From Bacteroidales bacterium (GTDB taxonomy: Bacteria > Bacteroidota > Bacteroidia > Bacteroidales > JAADGE01), in contig JANTGL010000211.1 of the NCBI GenBank assembly GCA_024762915.1, positions 1 to 5,217 of the forward strand: a stretch of DNA of 5,217 bases, in the 5' to 3' direction. The position numbers were made by a program, and so were the translations under genes. The notes below the pieces were generated by a model that did no database searches, was not told where the DNA came from, and worked only from the letters and a program-made list of their open reading frames with translations. The stretch's first letter is position 1, and each line of letters opens with the position of its first letter. Below are positions 1-5,217 of this stretch, in pieces.

Positions 1-317
1 GTCGATATTATTAATTTTGATTTATCATTTTTATCTTTTACGGCATATTTTTTTATACTGATTTTTAAGGGATGGTTTGAGCCGGTTTTCCCGATTAAGT
101 TATAACCGTAATCTTTAATAGTAACTTGAAGTTTTTCAGGTACGGCTGATGCCGGTCTGACATCTGCAGGAAAATCAATAAATTCTACTTTGTAATCAAT
201 TTTTGTTGTATATTCTTGGTTCATAGCACTTAAAAACCAAAAAACAGCAGCAATAATTACAAAAACCGAAAATATCACCAATCTTTTTCGTGATATTTTC
301 GAGTTTTTAATAGCCAT
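1..317 (-). CDS. YbbR-like domain membrane protein, N-terminal part (truncated by window edge)
   Basis: An open frame starts at ATG 317 (reverse strand) and stays open to base 1, giving 105 codons of the N-terminus; the rest lies outside the window. The protein begins with a basic stretch (residues 4-12, KNSKISRKR) and one hydrophobic segment (about 13-31) ending in WFLSAMNQEYT. An extracytoplasmic beta-rich region follows, with VEFIDFP and VPEKLQVTIKDYGYNLIGK. This matches the N-terminus of YbbR-domain proteins of Bacteroidota, which have an N-in anchor followed by YbbR repeats outside the cytoplasm. In Firmicutes a related protein, CdaR/YbbR, regulates the diadenylate cyclase CdaA; the Bacteroidota version has no firmly established role. 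It is the last visible gene of the nusB cluster, 23 bases after the lipoprotein gene. In related genomes coaE often follows, which cannot be checked here. Family assignment is fairly sure; function is unknown. Confidence 0.8.
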   Translation of the reverse strand, partial: MAIKNSKISRKRLVIFSVFVIIAAVFWFLSAMNQEYTTKIDYKVEFIDFPADVRPASAVPEKLQVTIKDYGYNLIGKTGSNHPLKISIKKYAVKDKNDKSKLIIS

Positions 318-340
318 CGGTTAATAATTTATAAGTAAAT

Positions 341-892
341 TTATTTTTTACTGAAACTCATTGTCAAATCATTATTAACGGTTGTAATTTTACCGTCCGT
401 ATCCGTTTCGGATGAGACTGAAGATTGAGTCAGAACCAGTTCATCTTTTGCCAAACGATTAATCATATATGTTCCTTTTCCGGAAAATGTAACAGCTATT
501 TTTGTTTTATCTGAATTTGCCCAAAACCAGTAATCGGTAGTTTCGAATTTTTCACCGTCAACAGTTTCTGTTTCATTATAAGTTCCGTCATCATTTATAA
601 CCATTTCGTATGAATAGGGATAGGATGATACTTGGTCTCCGAAACCGACATTCGATGTTTCGGTCATTGTTGTTCCGTCAAAAACATAAGTAGTTGTTGA
701 TGTATAGGTTTCCTGACCGACTTTAATAACTTGGATGCCGGATTTGTTCATGGAATTTAAAACCCAATCGGCAGTGATTCTGGCATCTCTTGATTTGAGA
801 GAAAAAGACGGATCATTTACTCCTTTTTTACAAGATCCGAAAATAAGAGCAATTCCGAATAATGCAATTAATATAATTCCTTTATTTTTCAT
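341..892 (-). CDS. lipocalin-like lipoprotein, function unknown
   Basis: This encodes 183 residues starting with a lipoprotein signal: basic MKNK, a hydrophobic core (about 6-18) and lipobox IFGSC with the lipidated cysteine at 21. The mature part begins CKKGVNDPS, followed by SLKSRDARITADW (31-43). That R-x-x-x-x-W arrangement resembles the first strand of small lipocalin-like domains in Bacteroidota lipoproteins. Alternating polar/hydrophobic, Thr- and Tyr-rich strands follow, including INDDGTYNETE (99-109), YWFWANSDKTKIAV (121-134) and a final LTMSFSKK (176-183), as expected for an all-beta barrel. It has no enzyme motif. It probably sits in the outer membrane or periplasm and may bind a small hydrophobic ligand, but that is inference from the fold guess. 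It lies 26 bases after yajC and 23 bases before the YbbR gene, so it is very likely co-transcribed. Its position inside this cluster is unusual. The call as a lipoprotein is firm; the lipocalin-like label is moderate. Confidence 0.75.
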   Translation of the reverse strand: MKNKGIILIALFGIALIFGSCKKGVNDPSFSLKSRDARITADWVLNSMNKSGIQVIKVGQETYTSTTTYVFDGTTMTETSNVGFGDQVSSYPYSYEMVINDDGTYNETETVDGEKFETTDYWFWANSDKTKIAVTFSGKGTYMINRLAKDELVLTQSSVSSETDTDGKITTVNNDLTMSFSKK

Positions 893-918
893 CTTTTATA
901 TTATTGGTTAATAGGTTA

Positions 919-1242
919 TTATTTTTGCATCATTAGACCGGTTGAATCTTTAATGATGGCATTTTTGTCAATTTTTAATAAAGTTCCGCCTTCTGTTTCT
1001 ATAATTACGGCATCTTCTTTAATTGCATTAACTTTGCCTTGTATACCGCCAATGGTCATTACTTTGTCACCTTGTTTCATTTCGCTTCTGAATTTAGCAA
1101 CTTCTTTTCTTTTTTTCATTTGCGGACGAATCATAAAGAAGTAGAAAACTACAACGATGATACCCATAAAAATTAACATTTGCATCGGATCACCTTCTTT
1201 TCCTTGTCCGGCCATTAATAATACTGAATTTAATTGTGTCAT
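919..1242 (-). CDS. yajC: YajC, accessory subunit of the Sec preprotein translocase
   Basis: A 107-residue protein with the full YajC plan: a short N-terminal part, one membrane segment (about 22-38, LIFMGIIVVVFYFFMI), the family signature RPQMKKRKE (39-47), then a small cytoplasmic beta domain containing MKQGDKVMTIGGIQGKV (55-71) and ETEGGTLLKIDKNAI. YajC joins SecD and SecF in the ancillary complex that binds SecYEG and assists protein export across the inner membrane; it is usually dispensable. secDF is not in the window, so this gene is uncoupled from secDF here. The start at 1242 lies 3 bases after the stop of the DUF1573 gene, which favours this start and implies coupled translation; the internal Met10 is a less likely alternative. 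The length is normal for the family. Confidence 0.95.
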   Translation of the reverse strand: MTQLNSVLLMAGQGKEGDPMQMLIFMGIIVVVFYFFMIRPQMKKRKEVAKFRSEMKQGDKVMTIGGIQGKVNAIKEDAVIIETEGGTLLKIDKNAIIKDSTGLMMQK

Positions 1243-1245
1243 GTT

Positions 1246-1689
1246 TTAAAAATTTAATGATTTATTATTTTTAATATAAGCCGTTAAAATTAATTTAATT
1301 TTGCTTGTTTCGGCATTTGTTTTAACGGTAATCGTTTTATAAATATTGTTTCTGAATCCTTGGCTGTCAAAAGTAACTTTTATTCTTGCTTTTTCGCCCG
1401 GAAGAATCGATTTTTTATCATATTTCGGAACCGTACAACCGCAATCCGTTTCAATATTTTTTATTTTAAGGGGAGCCGTTCCCGTATTTGTATATTTAAA
1501 TGTATATTCTGCAATTTCGCCTTCTTCCAATATTCCGAAATCATGTATTGTGTCAAGAAATTCAATCTTTGCATTTCCGTTATAATTTTCTGATTGTTTA
1601 TGTTCTTCGGAATTATCGTTACATGACAGAAAAATTATCCAAACGACAAAAATAATTAATATTGTTAATATTTTCTGTGATTGGTTCAT
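1246..1689 (-). CDS. DUF1573 domain lipoprotein
   Basis: This encodes 147 residues. A signal peptide (hydrophobic core about 8-21) ends in lipobox IFLSC, with the lipidated cysteine at 23. The mature domain carries the hallmarks of DUF1573: the HDFG motif at 49-52 (DTIHDFGILEEGE), FKYTNTGTAPLKI (64-76), the cysteine pair in TDCGCTVP (81-88; Cys83 and Cys85), and LPGEKARIKVTFDSQGF. The fold is Ig/ASH-like. DUF1573 proteins are abundant in Bacteroidota and commonly adjoin nusB and yajC, but no biochemical role is established; the CGC pair could bind metal or be redox active, which is inference. The residues after the lipid cysteine (NDNSEE) are acidic and recall lipoprotein export signals of Bacteroidota, so surface exposure is possible. 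It lies 9 bases after nusB and 3 bases before yajC, in one transcription unit. Confidence 0.9.
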   Translation of the reverse strand: MNQSQKILTILIIFVVWIIFLSCNDNSEEHKQSENYNGNAKIEFLDTIHDFGILEEGEIAEYTFKYTNTGTAPLKIKNIETDCGCTVPKYDKKSILPGEKARIKVTFDSQGFRNNIYKTITVKTNAETSKIKLILTAYIKNNKSLNF

Positions 1690-1698
1690 TTTATGTAA

Positions 1699-2646
1699 TT
1701 ATTTATCAGCTAAGCCTCTTCCGGTCTTTATAAAAAGTTCTTCTTTTTTTAAATAATCAATGATTTTATCCAGAATTCCGTTAATAAAACTTCCGCTTTT
1801 TTCTGTTCCGAACAGTTTTGCTAATTCAATATATTCATTAAACGTCACATTTATCGGAATTGAAGGGAATTTTATAATCTCTGATACAGCAGTCATCATT
1901 ACAATTTTTTCAAAATCTGCGACTCGATCAATATCCCAATTTACAATATTGTTTTCAATAATTTTAGAATATTCTTCAGTGTGAATTAGAGTGTTCCGTA
2001 ATAAATTGACGGCAAATTCTTTATCCTCCGGTTGCTTAAATTTCCCGGGAAATACCAGACTGTCGGGTTGATGATTCTTAATATTATCAACTGTATGCGT
2101 CAGCTTTGTTAAAATAAAGTCAATATCATTAATCCAAAAGATACTTTCTTCTTCTAAAGTTGTATATAATTCTTTACAATTAAAAAGTAATTCAGAAAAA
2201 ATAAATTTCAAAATTCGTTTGTCATTTCTGAAATTATCATCTTTTTCAAAAAGGTAAATTTTAAATATTTCGGAATCTTCAAGTTTTTTGTATATATTTT
2301 TAATCAATTCCGGATGATTATCCCAACTTAATCTCTTTTCGTTAATTTGATTTTTATAGCTTTCGTTTTGGAAGATAAGTTCAGTAACTCGATTTTTTAT
2401 GAGTTTTTGATTCGGATTTTTTTCTTCTTCGCTAGCAAATTTTTTAGTTTTGCGAATATCAATAATTTTTGCTGCATAAACTGTTAAATCTTCGAGCAAT
2501 AACAAAAGATACCAATATAAATCATAGGTTTTTTGTATGCTGAAAAGAAGTTCATTTTCTGCTTTTTGCAAAGAATTTGACTCTTTTTTCAATTGGGCAT
2601 AAACGACTTGCAGAACTTTAATCCTTAATACTCTTCTGTTTAACAT
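1699..2646 (-). CDS. nusB: transcription antitermination factor NusB (long Bacteroidota form)
   Basis: NusB pairs with NusE (ribosomal protein S10), binds boxA RNA and helps RNA polymerase read through rRNA operons. The 315-residue product starts with MLNRRVLRIKVLQVVYAQL (1-19), the RNA-binding first helix of the family. It ends with the classic C-terminal block NWDIDRVADFEKIVMMTAVSE (236-256), FPSIPINVTFNEYIELAKLFG (260-280) and KSGSFINGILDKI (283-295). Between these lies an additional charged, helical region (about 20-225), so the protein is more than twice the length of E. coli NusB (about 139 residues); this long form is usual in Bacteroidota. It is the first gene of the cluster that continues with DUF1573 and yajC. 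A possible promoter lies just upstream (2669-2676). AAAGG abuts the ATG with no spacing, so it is probably not a working Shine-Dalgarno site. Identification is firm. Confidence 0.95.
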   Translation of the reverse strand: MLNRRVLRIKVLQVVYAQLKKESNSLQKAENELLFSIQKTYDLYWYLLLLLEDLTVYAAKIIDIRKTKKFASEEEKNPNQKLIKNRVTELIFQNESYKNQINEKRLSWDNHPELIKNIYKKLEDSEIFKIYLFEKDDNFRNDKRILKFIFSELLFNCKELYTTLEEESIFWINDIDFILTKLTHTVDNIKNHQPDSLVFPGKFKQPEDKEFAVNLLRNTLIHTEEYSKIIENNIVNWDIDRVADFEKIVMMTAVSEIIKFPSIPINVTFNEYIELAKLFGTEKSGSFINGILDKIIDYLKKEELFIKTGRGLADK

Positions 2647-2668
2647 CCTTTAATTCTGAAAATTTTTA

Positions 2669-2676
2669 CAAAGATA
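2669..2676 (-). promoter_or_regulatory. possible -7 promoter element upstream of nusB
   Basis: On the minus strand these bases read TATCTTTG, matching the Bacteroidota -7 consensus TAnnTTTG. The site is 22 bases from the nusB start codon, so a transcript would have a leader of roughly 15 bases. No well-spaced -33 TTG is seen: the nearest lies 24 bases upstream, longer than the usual 19-21. It would let the nusB cluster be transcribed independently of the DAHP synthase gene, although readthrough from that gene is also possible because no hairpin terminator is visible in the 53-base gap. Confidence 0.35.
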
Positions 2677-2699
2677 ATTTTAAATTGCGAAGGTAAAAA

Positions 2700-3803
2700 T
2701 CAATTCTTTTTATTTTGATTCATAATTTCAGATTGCAAACGAATAGATTCTCGATGCACAAGTTGTAAAATTCGTTTAATAAACTGATTGTCCATTCCTA
2801 ATGAGTTTCCGAATTCTTGTCTGGTTTCGGAAATATTCAACCAGCGTTTTAATTGAAAAATACTGACATTATTTTTCAACTTGTATTTTCCGATTTCTTC
2901 CGTAATGTCCATACGTTTATTTAGTAATTCAATAAGTTGAAAATCAATGGAATCGATTTTTTCTCTGTATTGTTCCAACAAATCAATAAATTCCGAATTT
3001 TCAGAGCTTGATTTTCTGAATTGTAAGTTTTTAAGTAAAGATATTAAGTTATTCGGTGTAATTTGTTGCTTTGCATCGCTCAAAGCCGAATCCGGATTAA
3101 TATGTGTTTCAATCATTAAACCGTCAAAATTTAAGTTAAGCGCTTTTTGAGCAATATCAAATATATAATCACGGTTACCCGCAATATGGCTCGGATCATT
3201 AATCATCGGAAGATTCGGGAATAAACTCTTTATTTCAATGGCTAATTCCCATTTCGGCAGATTTCGTAAGTTTATTTTTTCAAAAGGATAAAATCCTCGA
3301 TGGATTGTTCCGATATTTTTTATTCCGGCTTTTTGAAATCTTTCAATAGCTCCGGCCCATAATTTAATGTCAGGATTTAAAGGATTTTTAACTAAAACCG
3401 GAATATCAACACCTCTAAGTGCATCTGCCAGTGCTTGTATTGAAAAAGGATTTGCCGTTGTTCTGGCACCAATCCATATAATGTCTATGGCATCTCTGTT
3501 TTTAAGACATATTTCAAGATGTTCGGGAGTAGCAGCTTCGGTTGTTGTTAACAGACCGGTTTCTTTTTTTACTTTTCGAAGCCAATCAAAGGCCGGTTCT
3601 CCGATTCCTTCAAAATTTCCCGGACTGGTTCTGGGTTTCCAAATACCTGCTCTGTAAACATTAACTTTTTTACATTTCGAAATTTGTTTAGCCGTTTCCG
3701 TTACCTGTTTTTCCGTTTCGGCACTGCATGGTCCTGCAATCATAAAAAAATCACCGTTTTTACGGCTTGCAAAAAGTTTTTCAATTTGACTTAATTCAGG
3801 CAT
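2700..3803 (-). CDS. bifunctional 3-deoxy-7-phosphoheptulonate synthase / chorismate mutase
   Basis: The DAHP synthase domain (about 1-260) condenses phosphoenolpyruvate and erythrose 4-phosphate, the first shikimate pathway step. It is of the type I-beta kind: AGPCSAE (23-29), YRAGIWKPRTSPG (50-62), WIGARTTANPF (110-120), LVKNPLNPD (137-145) and IHRGF (167-171). The likely metal ligands are Cys26, His206 (in NDPSH), Glu232 (in IETH) and Asp243, with spacing as in characterised type I-beta enzymes. The C-terminal AroQ-type chorismate mutase domain (about 272-361) turns chorismate into prephenate. Aligned by eye to the E. coli mutase, it keeps Arg280, Arg297, Lys308, Arg320, Ser353 and Gln357, while Trp321 stands where E. 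coli has a catalytic-site Glu. A similar Prevotella fusion is inhibited by prephenate, so comparable feedback is plausible. Both domains look intact. The gene stands apart from other aromatic amino acid genes, which are absent from the window. Confidence 0.94.
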   Translation of the reverse strand: MPELSQIEKLFASRKNGDFFMIAGPCSAETEKQVTETAKQISKCKKVNVYRAGIWKPRTSPGNFEGIGEPAFDWLRKVKKETGLLTTTEAATPEHLEICLKNRDAIDIIWIGARTTANPFSIQALADALRGVDIPVLVKNPLNPDIKLWAGAIERFQKAGIKNIGTIHRGFYPFEKINLRNLPKWELAIEIKSLFPNLPMINDPSHIAGNRDYIFDIAQKALNLNFDGLMIETHINPDSALSDAKQQITPNNLISLLKNLQFRKSSSENSEFIDLLEQYREKIDSIDFQLIELLNKRMDITEEIGKYKLKNNVSIFQLKRWLNISETRQEFGNSLGMDNQFIKRILQLVHRESIRLQSEIMNQNKKN

Positions 3804-3810
3804 AATTTAT

Positions 3811-3822
3811 TTTTTGCAAAAA
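3811..3822. promoter_or_regulatory. 12-base perfect palindrome in the divergent intergenic region
   Basis: TTTTTGCAAAAA equals its own reverse complement. It sits 8 bases from the DAHP synthase start and overlaps that gene's possible -7 element. It could be an operator, but A/T runs around TTTGC are common at Bacteroidota transcription starts, so chance is a real alternative. Confidence 0.2.
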
Positions 3823-3824
3823 TA
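3817..3824 (-). promoter_or_regulatory. possible -7 promoter element for the DAHP synthase/chorismate mutase gene
   Basis: Read on the minus strand, these bases are TATTTTTG, fitting TAnnTTTG, 13 bases before the start codon at 3803. The leader would be only a few bases long. No TTG is found at the expected -33 distance. The element overlaps the palindrome at 3811-3822, so a bound regulator there would block it. Support is by motif and position only. Confidence 0.3.
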
Positions 3825-3857
3825 AAGAAACTATTTAAGCCGGATGAGTTTTTTTAA

Positions 3858-3865
3858 TAAATTTG
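3858..3865 (+). promoter_or_regulatory. possible -7 promoter element for the RlpA-like gene
   Basis: TAAATTTG matches TAnnTTTG and lies 34 bases upstream of the ATG at 3900, a good distance for a leader of about 25-30 bases. The expected -33 TTG is missing (TTTAAG at about 3834-3839 is the closest thing). It would drive the RlpA-like gene and probably the macrodomain and membrane-protein genes after it. Confidence 0.35.
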
Positions 3866-3899
3866 TAATAATTATATTTAATTAAATTAACACATTGCA

Positions 3900-4289
3900 A
3901 TGCAAAGAATCATTATCTTTATTGTTTTGGGAGGATTTTTGCTTTCGGGTTCTTGTTCCGTAAGTAAAAATAAAAAGGAATTTGCACGCTATGAATTTTA
4001 TCAAAAAGGTGAAGCGAGCTGGTACGGACCGGGATTTAACGGTAAAAAAACGGCAAGCGGTGAAATTTTTGATATGAATAAATTAACGGCGGCTCATCGA
4101 AAATTACCTTTCGGAACAAAAGTTAGGGTAACGAATCTTAATAATAATAAAAGTGTAATTGTTCGTATTAATGATCGCGGACCGTATAAAAAAGGCAGAA
4201 TTATTGATTTATCAAGAAAAGCAGCTGTTCAAATCGGTTTGGCTAAATCGGGTATTGCTCCCGTAAAGATTGAAGTTTTGAAAAAATGA
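3900..4289 (+). CDS. rlpA: RlpA-like septal ring lipoprotein (DPBB domain only)
   Basis: This encodes 129 residues. The lipoprotein signal has a hydrophobic core (about 4-15) and lipobox LSGSC with Cys19. Next comes a double-psi beta-barrel domain with all RlpA signatures: GEASWYGPGFNGKKTASGE (37-55), TAAHRKLPFGT (63-73), VRVTNL, VRINDRGPY (88-96) and RIIDLSRKAA (100-109). In P. aeruginosa RlpA, a lytic transglycosylase that cleaves glycan strands lacking stem peptides, a Glu and an Asp 37 residues apart are essential; Glu55 and Asp92 here have that spacing, so activity is plausible. The SPOR domain that takes many RlpA proteins to the septum is absent: the protein ends right after the barrel (VKIEVLKK). 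Basic residues after the cysteine suggest that it faces the periplasm. It is transcribed divergently from the DAHP synthase gene and is 39 bases from the macrodomain gene. The family is firm; the septal role is inferred. Confidence 0.9.
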   Translation: MQRIIIFIVLGGFLLSGSCSVSKNKKEFARYEFYQKGEASWYGPGFNGKKTASGEIFDMNKLTAAHRKLPFGTKVRVTNLNNNKSVIVRINDRGPYKKGRIIDLSRKAAVQIGLAKSGIAPVKIEVLKK

Positions 4290-4328
4290 TAAATTTTGAA
4301 TAAATATAACATTGTAGCCGAAAATTAA

Positions 4329-4838
4329 ATGAGCCATAGAATTGAATTATACAGAGGTGATATTACAACATTCAATGTTGATGCAATTGTAAATGCCGCG
4401 AATAACAGTTTATTGGGCGGAGGCGGTGTTGACGGCGCCATTCACCGAGCGGCGGGTAAAGAATTACTTGAAGAATGCCGCTTACTGAACGGATGTGCTA
4501 CCGGAGATGCGAAAATTACAAAAGGTTATAATTTGCCTGCAACATATGTCATCCATACGGTAGGTCCGATTTGGTCGGGCAGGGAAGAAGATGAATTATT
4601 ATTGAAGAGTTGCTATCGGAAAAGTCTGCAGATTGCAGTAGAAAACAATGTTAGAACAATAGCATTTCCGAATATAAGTACCGGTATTTATCGTTTTCCT
4701 AAAACGGAAGCTGCTGAAATTGCAATTGAAACGGTTCGTAAGTTCTTAGAACAAAATAATTCTTTAGAGAAAGTTATTTTTGCTGTTTTTGATGAAGAAA
4801 ATTATCAAATTTATAATGAAAAATTAAAGAAATTATGA
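4329..4838 (+). CDS. ymdB: YmdB-type macrodomain protein (probable O-acetyl-ADP-ribose deacetylase)
   Basis: The 169-residue protein is a single macrodomain resembling E. coli YmdB from end to end. Visible motifs are YRGDIT (8-13), IVNAANNSLLGGGGVDGAIHR (20-40), GDAKITKGYNLP (59-70), YVIHTVGP (73-80), the phosphate-binding loop NISTGIYRFP (115-124) and VFDEENY (153-159). Asn25 and Asp35 correspond in position to the catalytic-site residues of YmdB. Such enzymes hydrolyse O-acetyl-ADP-ribose, and many relatives remove mono-ADP-ribose from acidic protein residues; YmdB also modulates RNase III in E. coli. The protein is cytosolic, with no signal peptide. No ADP-ribosyltransferase or sirtuin gene is present in the window. 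Its stop codon overlaps the next start (ATGA), implying coupled translation with a membrane protein. The family is firm; the precise substrate is not determined by sequence. Confidence 0.92.
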   Translation: MSHRIELYRGDITTFNVDAIVNAANNSLLGGGGVDGAIHRAAGKELLEECRLLNGCATGDAKITKGYNLPATYVIHTVGPIWSGREEDELLLKSCYRKSLQIAVENNVRTIAFPNISTGIYRFPKTEAAEIAIETVRKFLEQNNSLEKVIFAVFDEENYQIYNEKLKKL

Positions 4839-5217
4839 AGGATCTGATTGATATAAAAAAGAAATATGAGCTACTGAATGTTTTAATCCTTGGTTTTTTC
4901 TTAATTATTATCGGATTTATTTTGATTTTGCAAACGCATTATTACAGTATAATATTCATTATAATCGGTTTGTTTATTGTGACATTTAAAAAAGGAATGT
5001 TAGTTGATACAAAAAATAAAAGAATAAAAAGATATAAAAAAATTGCTTTTAAAACAATGGGTACATGGGAGGATTTTTCGAATCTTCATTACATTGTATT
5101 AGTACGAGTGAATTTAACGCAAAAAATGTATGCAGTAACAATTCCGGGAAATTTTTCCGATGTACAAGTTAAACTGAATTTTGTAATGAAGGACAAAAAA
5201 ATCGTTCCTGTTTATAC
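4835..5217 (+). CDS. two-helix membrane protein with possible PH-like cytoplasmic domain (truncated by window edge)
   Basis: The frame begins at ATG 4835, inside the stop region of the macrodomain gene (ATGA overlap), and runs 127 codons without a stop to the window end. A charged start (MKDLIDIKKKYE) is followed by two hydrophobic segments, about 16-32 (VLILGFFLIIIGFILIL) and 39-50 (IIFIIIGLFIVT), forming a hairpin, then KKGMLVDTKNKRIKRYKK (52-69) and TMGTWEDFSNLHYIVLVRV. The pattern of a membrane hairpin followed by a GxxxD-x-x-NK-RxxxYKK-x-x-GxW-type segment recalls small Bacteroidota membrane proteins with a bacterial PH-like domain, but I recognise no named family with confidence. Positive charges on both flanks of the hairpin suggest that both ends are cytoplasmic. 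Composition resembles the neighbours. The ORF is convincing because of the overlap and length; its function is unknown. Confidence 0.75.
   Translation, partial: MKDLIDIKKKYELLNVLILGFFLIIIGFILILQTHYYSIIFIIIGLFIVTFKKGMLVDTKNKRIKRYKKIAFKTMGTWEDFSNLHYIVLVRVNLTQKMYAVTIPGNFSDVQVKLNFVMKDKKIVPVY

Noticed and set aside
1346..1593. Two overlapping plus-strand open frames opposite the DUF1573 gene
   Set aside because: Both are antisense to a clear conserved domain, overlap each other in different frames and show Cys/Phe-rich nonsense composition.
2647..2699. Possible terminator between the DAHP synthase gene and nusB
   Set aside because: The gap is A/T-rich, but no stem with a following T-run can be formed on the minus strand.
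3367..3657. A 96-codon open frame on the plus strand antisense to the DAHP synthase domain
   Set aside because: It lies wholly opposite strongly conserved catalytic motifs, resembles no family and has no promoter or start context; it is a by-product of the codon use on the other strand.
4307..4314. TAACATTG upstream of the macrodomain gene as a promoter element
   Set aside because: It has one mismatch to TAnnTTTG, no -33 partner at proper distance, and the 39-base gap fits co-transcription with the RlpA-like gene.
4414..4460. Locally GC-rich stretch within the macrodomain gene, a possible sign of transfer
   Set aside because: It encodes the conserved glycine-rich GGGGVDGAIHRAAG motif, whose codons are necessarily G-rich; the flanks have the same composition as neighbouring genes.

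Overview
The window looks like chromosomal core sequence from a low-GC member of the Bacteroidota. Four things point there. The gene order nusB - DUF1573 lipoprotein - yajC - (extra lipoprotein) - YbbR-domain protein resembles a cluster familiar from that phylum. NusB has the long Bacteroidota form. The DAHP synthase carries a C-terminal chorismate mutase domain. Start codons lack Shine-Dalgarno sequences, and several upstream regions hold TAnnTTTG-type -7 elements.

Layout. The left three quarters (1-3803) is on the minus strand. Reading in the direction of transcription, it starts with a bifunctional DAHP synthase/chorismate mutase (3803-2700). After a 53-base gap with a possible promoter come five closely spaced genes: nusB, a DUF1573 lipoprotein, yajC, a lipocalin-like lipoprotein and the start of a YbbR-domain membrane protein, which runs off the left edge. 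Gaps within this group are 9, 3, 26 and 23 bases, so one transcript is likely. On the plus strand, diverging from the DAHP synthase across 96 bases, lie a short RlpA-like lipoprotein (3900-4289), a YmdB-type macrodomain protein (4329-4838) and a two-helix membrane protein (from 4835, running off the right edge). The last two genes overlap by 4 bases (ATGA).

How the genes fit together. The five-gene cluster joins antitermination/rRNA transcription (NusB) with inner-membrane secretion (YajC) and envelope proteins of poorly known role (DUF1573, lipocalin-like, YbbR). The DAHP synthase/mutase covers the first step of the shikimate pathway and the branch step to prephenate. The plus-strand genes cover peptidoglycan/septum (RlpA), removal of ADP-ribose-type modifications (macrodomain) and an unknown membrane function.

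There are no RNA genes, CRISPR arrays, mobile elements, long repeats or convincing hairpin terminators, and no gene-free stretch longer than about 100 bases. I see no strong sign of a new multi-gene system. The points most worth a second look are the lipoprotein inserted between yajC and ybbR, the translationally coupled macrodomain/membrane protein pair, and the contrasting residues after the lipidated cysteine in the three lipoproteins.
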